Shown piece after piece: positions 57,349 through 64,000 of a stretch of DNA of 64,000 bases. Under the pieces are notes generated by a model. That model was given only the letters and a program-made list of their open reading frames with translations. It was not told the origin of the DNA and made no database searches. The position numbers and the translations under genes were made by a program. Source of the DNA: Ottelia alismoides (taxonomy: Eukaryota; Streptophyta; Magnoliopsida; Alismatales; Hydrocharitaceae). Within the stretch, counting starts at the first letter, position 1. Each line of letters begins with the position of its first letter. The DNA is taken from assembly GCA_037367405.1 (NCBI GenBank), contig JAZKJV010000387.1, positions 930,001-994,000 on the forward strand, written 5' to 3'.

Positions 57349-57905
57349 TCATCGAAAGGAAAACAGCAGGGAAAATGAACATGAATTGAAAACCTAATTC
57401 ACGAAGAAAACTAAGTAAGAGAGGATCGTACTTTCCTCATTCTCATTCTCCCAGCAGCGCTTCGCTAGCGCTCTTTCCTTGCCTCCTACTCCTCCTCCCG
57501 ACATCTCGACCCTAGCCCTTGGGATGGTGGTGGTAGTGGAAATCGTAAAGAATGAATGGGTAGGGGGGCTATTTATAGGCTCCAGAAAACCGCTAAGCAT
57601 AGTTAGAAAACCATGGTTTAGACCTTAACCACGGTTTTGGTCCATGATTTTAGCCAAAACTTATCTGAAACTTAGGGATTAAGTTAGCGCATTCTAGAGG
57701 ATTCTATATTCGCTAATGATACTTAGTTAATACTAATCGTGATTAACTTTCACTAATCGCGATTTAACTTTCACGACTTACGCTTATCTTTTACTAACTA
57801 TTGATTAGTATTTACTAATGATCATTAACGGTTTTCAATCTGTCATTAGTTTCTTTAATCATGCTTAATTAGTCTTAATGACAGTCATTATGGATTAATG
57901 ACGTC

Positions 57906-58391
57906 TTAATCCTTACTTCTCTTTCTTCCGAAAATCATAACAAATCGAAACGATATCCGATTCACACGAAACAAATTCTGTTGGTTTTCTCTTGACGAGC
58001 CGGATCTTATGATATAGGATCCGAGAGATGTCAAGTTCATGGCTTTACACAAGTGTCTCTTGAAGAACCCAACATTGATGCCATTAGGCCGAGGGGCCTT
58101 GAATGTAGAGATGGAATGGAGTGCATCCAACACATCATCCTCCCCAAAAGGTCGAATCATCCATTCTCGAGCATGGGTAGAAAGACAAAATTTAGGAGCA
58201 GGAGGATCCTCCCTCATAGGCCTATGCATCTCAGGGCCTAGGAGATCGCAGTAGAAATAAACAATAGCCGAGGCGACTTCTGTTGGCTTGTCCACCAACC
58301 AAACTTGCCCATTGAATAGGGAGGGAACGTTGTTGCATCTCACATGACCTTTGGCGGAGATGTGGAAGAAATGGATGTTGCGGTCCCCCAT
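57906..58391 (-). pseudogene. LINE reverse transcriptase, N-terminal part
   Basis: The frame reads MGDRNIHFFHISAKGH, the GD(R)NTKFFH block between endonuclease and reverse transcriptase in plant L1 elements, then DVLDALHSI and KAPRPNGINVGFFKRH, the KAPGPDG-type block. After codon about 120 (58038) the protein leaves the LINE and continues into the inserted LTR, so the last about 40 codons are foreign. Confidence 0.8.
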
Positions 58392-58723
58392 TTTGAGCCA
58401 ATTACTATGATTCTTTTTCTTCGAGACCGACTCAAGGTAAGAGTCAATGCTAGCAATGAGGCCTTTAGCATAAGCCTCGGAAAATAATGGTGTCTAGAGG
58501 GTCAATGGAGATAGATCCAATAATGAGGGAGAGCATGTCCTCTGCAACCTTGATTTCTTTGAACACATCCACCTCCTTACATGCCCAAGCCTTGAGGGTA
58601 ATTTTAACATTCTTGAGCTTTCATTGAAGGCAATAAAAATGGGTTGCCCCCCCCACCTGCATGGCCCAGGAGTGAGAGACAACATCAAGGTAACCACAAC
58701 CGTGAGGCCCCATATTCAAAGTA

Positions 58724-59155
58724 TCAAAACAGTTTGCGATGGTTAGCATGTTGGTCCAAAGAGATGGAGAAGAGGTGGTGATCACTCGTCGGGAGAGTAG
58801 AGTAATTCAACTTGGCTCGAGGAAAGAGTAAGAGCCATGTCTTGTTAACCAAAGCTTGATCAAGGTGGGCAACAATCCTTGTTGGGCCAATTGCTGAGTT
58901 GGACCAGGACGAAGGGTTTACAAATGATTCTAGGTCCATGAGCCCACAATAGATAATGCAAATGTTGAAGTCCTCGGTATCGTGCATAGGTGGGCGGCCG
59001 CCCAACTTCTCGCAGTCAAATTGCACCAAAGGGCCAGAAAAGGACTCTCGAAGGAGGCATATCTCCTCCCATAGAGACTTACTCTTACGCTCCTTCGACC
59101 TATTCACCATATATACCATATAGGCAATCAACGAAAGGCCTCCATGGTTTGACAA
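58724..59155 (-). pseudogene. LINE endonuclease fragment
   Basis: The frame contains GRPPMHDTEDFNICI, CGLMDLESF, a WSN block, RIVAHLDQALVNKTWLLLFP and LPTSDHHLF, the second half of the apurinic-like endonuclease including the SDH catalytic end. The N-terminal half is missing where the gypsy fragment begins (about 59165). Confidence 0.8.
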
Positions 59156-59189
59156 ATGTCATAGTGATCAACTATGATATAATAATTAT

Positions 59190-59809
59190 TGGAGCACAAA
59201 TCCAACAAGATTCCTTGTCAGACTCAGTTGGCACAGTGCTAGCATCATACTTCAGCAATTATGTAAATCTGTTCAGATAAGCAGTCACGGTTTTGTTCCC
59301 CTGCTCCAGTAGCGTGAACTCCACACGTTGCTGCTCTACCCAGTATTCTGGGTAGAAATGCCCTCGGAAGGCCTCAATAAACAACTCCCATGTAGCTGGC
59401 GTTGCAATCTATGCCTCCATAGAGGTCCACCATTCCTCAGCATATCCAGCTAAGGAGTATGTAGCTAGGGTTACCTTCTCTTTATCTGGCACATGTATGG
59501 TACGAAAGACCTTCTCTACCCGCTCCAGCCACCTTTCTGCCTCCTCAAGGCTTGTGTTTCCCAAGAATTCCGGAACATTCTCCTTACGGTATTTTGAAAA
59601 GACGTCTTCATATCGCGATGATGGAGGAGGCGGAGGAGGAGGTGGTGGTGGTGGTGGGAGGTCTGTACCTCCCCCACCATGTCAGACCCACCCTCAGATA
59701 CTGATCTGGTGAACCGCTCTTCAAGAGAGAGCTGTTTTTGCTGTACGTCTTGCAGCAATGCCATCATTGCATCAAATTATTGCATAGCCTGATTTCTACG
59801 AGGCGGCAT
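59190..59809 (-). pseudogene. Gypsy gag fragment
   Basis: From ATG at 59809 (MPPRRNQAMQ) a stop follows after ten codons. The frame then resumes as MMALLQDVQQKQLSLEERF and, after a poly-H/P low-complexity tract and a shift, reads FLGNTSLEEAERWLERVEKVF, VTLATYSLAGYAEEWW, FRGHFYPEYW and QGNKTVTAYLNRFT. These are the conserved blocks of the retrotransposon gag domain. A stop follows NRFT. It is not translatable as one protein. Confidence 0.75.
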
Positions 59810-59967
59810 GATCTGCATTAAGAGAAAGATAAAAAAAATCATACAGTGATGAGATTCGATATCTAGTGGACTATGTCATTTTCAGACGTGAGTCAGGGGA
59901 CTACTTGTCTAATGTATGAAGTTTTTCTTCATATCATACAGTTGTCTATAACATATGGGGTAATTGG

Positions 59968-59979
59968 GCTCTGATACCA
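59968..59979 (-). other. Primer binding site, tRNA-iMet
   Basis: On the minus strand TGGTATCAGAGC, complementary to the 3' end of initiator tRNA-Met, lies two bases from the LTR end. Confidence 0.8.
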
Positions 59980-59981
59980 AA

Positions 59982-61307
59982 TGTAACGCCCCACCTCAGT
60001 AGGAGCGCATCTCAATGCCCGTTCATAATTATTACCCAACAACAATTGTAAACAACCTGCATGATAAAACATTCATACAAAAAATGACAGGAGAAAATAT
60101 CCATTCAAAGGAAAACCATCCACAGCTTAAGATGACAGGAACAATCCAAGATTTTATCATTACATTAACAATAGAGAAGATGGAGAACTAATAAAAGTAG
60201 ACTGACCAACTATGTAACAACCTCTGAAATGGTTCTCAGTTGCTGCCAAAAACTCTCGCCTCAGTTTCCTGCTCAAGATTTCCTGTTGGATTTCCAAGAG
60301 GGGTAACTTGTGAGTCAAATGTCCCAGTAAGGATATAAAAAAAGAAAAAACTTAGGTAAGCAATGCAAGTGCAGTAACTATAGGAGTATGAAGTAAATAT
60401 TCTAAGAAACTCAAGTAGAAAGCCTCTAATTAAGTTACAAGCAATGAGTAGATTTTTGGCAATTTACAAAATAAATCCACTTCTAAGTTCTTTGGTCCGT
60501 AGCTTATTTATTTATTAATTCCGGACTCACCTTTCAAAGGAGAAAGTTTACACTAGGAATGAAACCTGAATCGCTTCATTCGGAGTGCAGAATAAGACCT
60601 GTGAGCAAGCACGACCCTTCAGCTTGTCTGGTAGATGGTACTCTAACACTCGAGACACGAGGCATATAGCTCAAAGAACCTTGATTCTGTCCACCGAGTC
60701 TGCCAGGGGAGTCTTGCTCGCCCCAAAACCAATAATCACAAAACAAATCCGTGTGGTGTGATGCACACATGCATCCACCCAAACATTCCAGAGTACCTAC
60801 CACCGCCCCACTCTATGATGCCCCTCGAGTGGGGGTGACTGACTGTCGGCTCAACCGGATCACAAGTGTGTGCACCCATCTTGTACTATTTATCTTTTAT
60901 ACTCTTACAAAAAAACTCAAAATTATCAACTGAGACTTGATAACTAACTCCATCAATATTAGACCAAACATTCAGTGTTGTAGTACTTCAGATCACAAAC
61001 TATCTCATTAATCATTTTCTCAAACCATAACCACAAATGGCATGTAAAGGTTTTAATTGTAGTACGTCCACATGCATTGACACTAAGACCGGTCATTTGA
61101 GTTCTCATAACCGTAGAGCTCTACAAGGAAAACATGTGTAGTCTGATCCATATAACTAGTATACAATCTGTCATAAAAAAAACCAATCTGATGATAATCT
61201 ATCATACCACGATATATAGATTTCTATAGGTTAAGATATCACTGATTTACAGAGGGTGCAACTGATCTTCAAAAAAATTACCTTCTTGATACTACAAGGG
61301 ATATAGG
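59982..61307 (-). repeat. Gypsy LTR, outer end not found
   Basis: It begins (plus-strand reading) TGTAACGCCCC. AT-rich text with no gene follows to the copia LTR. The partner LTR is not in the window. Confidence 0.55.
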
Positions 61308-61514
61308 TGTTAGCTATTTTTAGATAGTGACCGAGTAGTCATTAGACTCGGTAAATCCCGCACTAATCGGGAGCGGTTAGAGAAATAAACGGGATTAGGC
61401 GGTTAGGGTTAGGGCGTACGGGCGCGAGCATGGGCCTATAAAAGAAGAACGGCGCGCTTACGGAAGCCCTCAACCCGGTGACTCGCATCCCCTTCTCCCC
61501 CCACTTTTCTTACA
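61308..61514 (+). repeat. Copia LTR 1
   Basis: 207 bases, starting TGTTAGCTATTTTTAG and ending TTCTTACA. It contains a CCTATAAAAGAAG promoter-like box at about 61435. It is nearly identical to LTR 2 at 62044, with a few differences near its end. Confidence 0.9.
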
Positions 61515-61518
61515 CTGG

Positions 61519-61931
61519 CAGGTTACCTTTTCATGTTTGGCGGTGCAGCTGTTTCTTGGGGAAGCAAGAAACAAAGTTGTGTATCAAGACATACACAAGA
61601 AGCTGAATATATTGCATGCAGCATGGCTAGCACTCATGCTGTTTGGATTAGACGTTTTCTTGAAAATTTGGGCCTCGAATTGGTCAAAGGACCAGTTGAA
61701 ATATATTGTGATAATCAAGCCGCTATAAGCTTGATTAACAGTGGGGCAAATAGTTCAAGAGGAAAACACATTGAAATCCAATATCATTATATTCAGGACA
61801 TAGCAGCCAAACAAGAAATTAAAGTAACATACATTCCCACAAGTGATATGTTAGCTGATTCTTTCACAAAAGGAATTCCAGCAGGAACTTATATTAAACA
61901 TGTTGGTTTAATGGGACTCAGGAACATATGA
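61519..61931 (+). pseudogene. Copia RNase H C-terminal fragment
   Basis: The frame reads [20 protein letters not shown] then [32 protein letters not shown] and [16 protein letters not shown], the conserved end of copia pol with the RNase H catalytic residues E and D (EAEYIA, CDNQAA). The natural stop is at 61929. The rest of pol is deleted, so the fragment is not functional, yet it has no internal stop. Confidence 0.85.
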
Positions 61932-62033
61932 GTCAACTAGAAGGCATTCAAGTAAATTGAAGCCTTGGGAATAAACATCTCTACAATATAGACACCTCAC
62001 GAGTAGTGGGAGTGTAGTATGACCACTTCGGTC

Positions 62034-62043
62034 AAGTGGGAGA
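62034..62043 (+). other. Copia polypurine tract
   Basis: AAGTGGGAGA ends at the base before LTR 2. Confidence 0.7.
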
Positions 62044-62249
62044 TGTTAGCTATTTTTAGATAGTGACCGAGTAGTCATTAGACTCGGTAAATCCCGCACT
62101 AATCGGGAGCGGTTAGAGAAATAAACGGGATTAGGCGGTTAGGGTTAGGGCGTACGGGCGCGAGCATGGGCCTATAAAAGAAGAACGGCGCGCTTACGGA
62201 AGCCCTCAACCCGGTGACTCGCATCTCCTTTCCCCCCATTTTTCTTACA
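62044..62249 (+). repeat. Copia LTR 2 (shared by two copies)
   Basis: 206 bases. It serves as 3' LTR of the deleted copy and 5' LTR of the copy running off the window. Confidence 0.9.
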
Positions 62250-62250
62250 C

Positions 62251-62262
62251 TGGTATCAGAGC
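62251..62262 (+). other. Copia primer binding site, tRNA-iMet
   Basis: TGGTATCAGAGC starts one base after LTR 2. Confidence 0.9.
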
Positions 62263-62504
62263 CCGCGTCGACGATCCGCCGCTGCGGGTTCCTCGATCCT
62301 CCCCTGGGGGTTCTCCGATTCGACACCGCATGCGCCTCAATCCATCTCTACAAGTCGATTCGAGTCGCGAGTTCCTCGACCAGCCACTGCGCCTCTTCGA
62401 TCCGCTGCTGCGATTGGATCCTCTTCGATCAGCTGTTGCGATTGAGATTCCAATCTCCGTGTTCTCTTGAACCCATCGGACCGAAGGATAAAGGTATTTG
62501 GTAA

Positions 62505-64000
62505 AGTTCTCTTCCGTACAAGTTTTTTATTATTATTACAGCTGTAAGTCATATCCTCATCTACATACTATTGGTTTGTCCATATCATGATAACTTAGAT
62601 AGTATAATTGACACCCCTCCTCCTGAACTCTCCAAAGAAGCCACTGATGTTGAGAAAGCTACCCACAAGAAATTATATGAACAGTGGGAGAAAACAGATA
62701 AAAAGGCTCGTAGTTTCATCCTCATACATATGGATGATGATTTGATTAGGGTTTTTGAGGCCCATATATCCACATACGAATTATGGAGAGCGATCAAGGG
62801 GAAGTATGACTCCAAGACAGACGTAAATGTACAGCTCCTGTTGCACAAAGAATCCGATAGTGTTATTGAACATGTCAATCGGATGATAGTGATGGCAAAA
62901 GATCTGCAGACAGCAGGAACTACAATTCCTGAGAATTTACAGGTGGCAACTATATTGAATAGTCTGCCATCTTCATTCGATATGGCTGCCACCACCTTGA
63001 GGCTAAATGGAGCCATAAAGAGTGTGACCGACCTGCCCGCTCAACTTGCGATTGAGCAGGACTTAACTGCCAGAAGGAAGAAGACTGATGTCTTCGAGGT
63101 TGAACAGGAAGAGGCGCATGCTGTTCATCACAAGAAATATATGGGTCCCATAAAAGCAAAATTCAAGGGAAACCAGCAACAACGTGGAAAAGGACCACGA
63201 GGATCGTGCTATTCTTGCGGAAAATTTGGCCATTTCAAGGCCAACTGTCCCTATAAAGGGGTGAAATCGGGTCCGGCTAAGGTCCCAGAAAATAAGGGCA
63301 AGAAGCACGAATTTGTTGGCGTGGTTGAGTGTAACTCTGCCACGACCGACTGTGAAGGCTGGTGGGTGGACTCTGGTGCCACCCGACATATCGCGAAGAC
63401 CAAAGAGGGACTCGTTGAATTCAAAGAGCTGAAAAAGGGCGAGCAGAGGATCTACATGGGCAATAACACCTACCTGGATGTGGAAGGTGTTGGAACATAT
63501 AGGCTGGATCTTGGGGAGAGTGTGATGACCCTCCAAGATGTTTTCTATGCTCCAGGGATCCGAAGAAATCTGATTTCAGTGGCAGCTCTCCTGAAGAAGA
63601 ATCTGGAAGTTAGATTCTATAATAACCGTGTCTCTATAGGTCGAGATAGAAAAGTCTTTGTAGTCTGCAAATTTGTGCCTGAGCATGACTTATTTTGTAT
63701 CCCTGTTTTTGCTGAATCAATAAAGGGTGATTTGAATTATTCCTTGTGTTTATTGTCTGATTTTGATTTATGGCATATGAGACTAGGGCACCCAGGAAAT
63801 AATAAAATGAATCAAATAATAAAGTTAGATCTATTACCTAACATAACAGGAGCAAGAACATTGCCCTGTGAGCATTGTCTGACCGGAAAAATGACTAGAA
63901 AACCCTTTTCTAGTGGTCAAAGGTCAAAGGAATTGCTAGAGTTGATTCATTCAGATATTTGTGGTCCTCTAAGTGCCAAAACATATGGAAATAAGGAATA
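62505..64000 (+). CDS. Copia gag-pol, 5' part (open to window end)
   Basis: The frame is open from the base after a stop at 62502 to 64000. The recognisable protein starts about 62622, and the first in-frame ATG inside it is about 62730. In order: UBN2-type gag (LYEQWEKTDKKARSF, YELWRAIKGKYDSKT, LPSSFD), zinc knuckle CYSCGKFGHFKANC (63207-63248), protease WWVDSGATRHI (active-site D at 63369), gag-pre-integrase HMRLGHPG, and the beginning of integrase with HSDICGPL. The first about 50 residues normal for this gag type are not seen; an AT-rich TTATTATTATTACAG just before could be a splice acceptor, or the 5' end is deleted. It packages and processes the element, which is the same family as the deleted copy upstream. 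Confidence 0.85.

Larger units (their letters stand above)
55643..58032 (+). mobile_element. Probable solo LTR (2.4 kb) inside the LINE
   Basis: The insert starts GTCACGAACCCAATTCC and ends CCGAGAGATGTC with AAGTT on both sides (55638-55642 and 58033-58037). The LINE coding match stops and restarts exactly at these points. The style (TGTCACGA start, long, AT-rich, no open frame) fits an LTR of a large gypsy element left after LTR-LTR recombination. The terminal T and A of the usual TG...CA would overlap the duplication, so the border is uncertain by one base. Confidence 0.55.
53760..59165 (-). mobile_element. L1-type LINE split by a probable solo LTR
   Basis: On the minus strand the order is endonuclease (58724-59155), reverse-transcriptase N-terminal part (57906-58391), then a gap, then the rest of the reverse transcriptase (54560-55637) and the zf-RVT domain (53767-54102). 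The gap (55643-58032) is filled by unrelated sequence flanked by AAGTT duplications. Many stops and frameshifts show that the copy is old. It is a different copy from the plus-strand L1 at 2180 and from the RTE LINE at 39120. Confidence 0.85.
59166..61307 (-). mobile_element. Ty3/gypsy fragment: LTR, primer site, gag
   Basis: In minus-strand order: LTR sequence ending GGGGCGTTACA at 59982, two spacer bases, the tRNA-iMet primer site (59968-59979), a leader, and a gag start. The element is cut off at about 59166 against the LINE. The outer end of the LTR is not identified because a copia LTR begins at 61308. The LTR style and primer fit a Del/Tekay-type chromovirus, though no pol is present to confirm it. 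Confidence 0.65.
61308..62249 (+). mobile_element. Internally deleted copia copy
   Basis: LTR 1 is joined directly to the last 0.4 kb of pol, followed by 112 bases with the purine tract AAGTGGGAGA and LTR 2. About 4 kb of gag-pol is missing. The junction reads ACACTGG then CAGGTTACC: ACTGG is both the LTR/primer-site border and a likely pol codon pair before GYLF, so the deletion used short homology. Confidence 0.75.
62044..64000 (+). mobile_element. Copia retrotransposon, runs off right edge
   Basis: LTR 2, primer site and an open gag-pol frame up to the last base. A 370-base stretch between primer site and the gag match shows no gag N-terminus, so either the leader is long or the gag start is lost. 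The single uninterrupted frame of about 500 codons suggests a young copy. Confidence 0.85.

Noticed and set aside
62585..63536. Minus-strand frames of 143 and 157 codons
   Set aside because: Antisense shadows of the copia gag-pol frame, which carries the zinc knuckle and protease motifs on the plus strand.

Overview
This is nuclear DNA of a flowering plant. It carries a spliced pectin methylesterase (PME) gene, plant-type LTR retrotransposons with tRNA-Asp and tRNA-iMet primer sites, plant LINEs, TRIM elements and several MITE families. The GC-rich, G/C-ending codon use of the PME genes would suit a monocot, but that is only an inference. Most of the window is transposable-element sequence, much of it nested, and only one gene looks intact and complete. 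| Host genes: three related PME/PMEI loci lie on the minus strand. At 49715-52401 is a complete two-exon type-I pectinesterase (567 aa: membrane anchor, inhibitor-type pro-region, catalytic domain). At 5045-5758 is an intact 237-aa frame that holds only the pro-region. At 29540-30047 is a broken pro-region copy. Both short copies end just after the conserved HRKLL processing motif and share downstream sequence, so they descend from one truncated ancestor; insertions have since separated them. | Left part (1-9070): noncoding sequence, an old copia LTR (1786-2087), a decayed L1-type LINE (2180-3935), the PMEI gene, a cluster of palindromic motifs near 6918-7033 and a decayed gene-like stretch (7736-9000). 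| 9071-26502: a structurally complete 17.4-kb Athila-type Ty3/gypsy element on the minus strand, with two 3,538-bp LTRs, AATGG target duplication, tRNA-Asp primer site, polypurine tract and gag-PR-RT-RNaseH-IN broken by four frameshifts. | 26508-39120: a DNA-transposon and MITE zone. It holds a 1.7-kb hAT-type element (27611-29324), a TIR element with a C-rich interior (30073-31265), nested MITEs (31413-32438), a 9-bp-TSD MITE (33205-33487), a TRIM (34361-34964) and a Mutator-like element (37487-38678) that carries a fragment of a short-chain dehydrogenase gene. | 39120-49258: an RTE-type LINE and a second 3' fragment of it, a duplicated segment with a TRIM LTR, an N-terminal hAT-transposase exon, a CACTA-type MITE (46164-46611), and a copia LTR (46961-49258) split by an odd composite: a 1.47-kb near-perfect palindrome joined to a TRIM body (47083-48938). 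| 49715-64000: the PME gene, a small poly(A) retroposon, a minus-strand L1 LINE split by a probable solo LTR, a gypsy gag/primer-site/LTR fragment, and two head-to-tail copia copies that share an LTR. The second copia has an open gag-pol frame running off the right edge.
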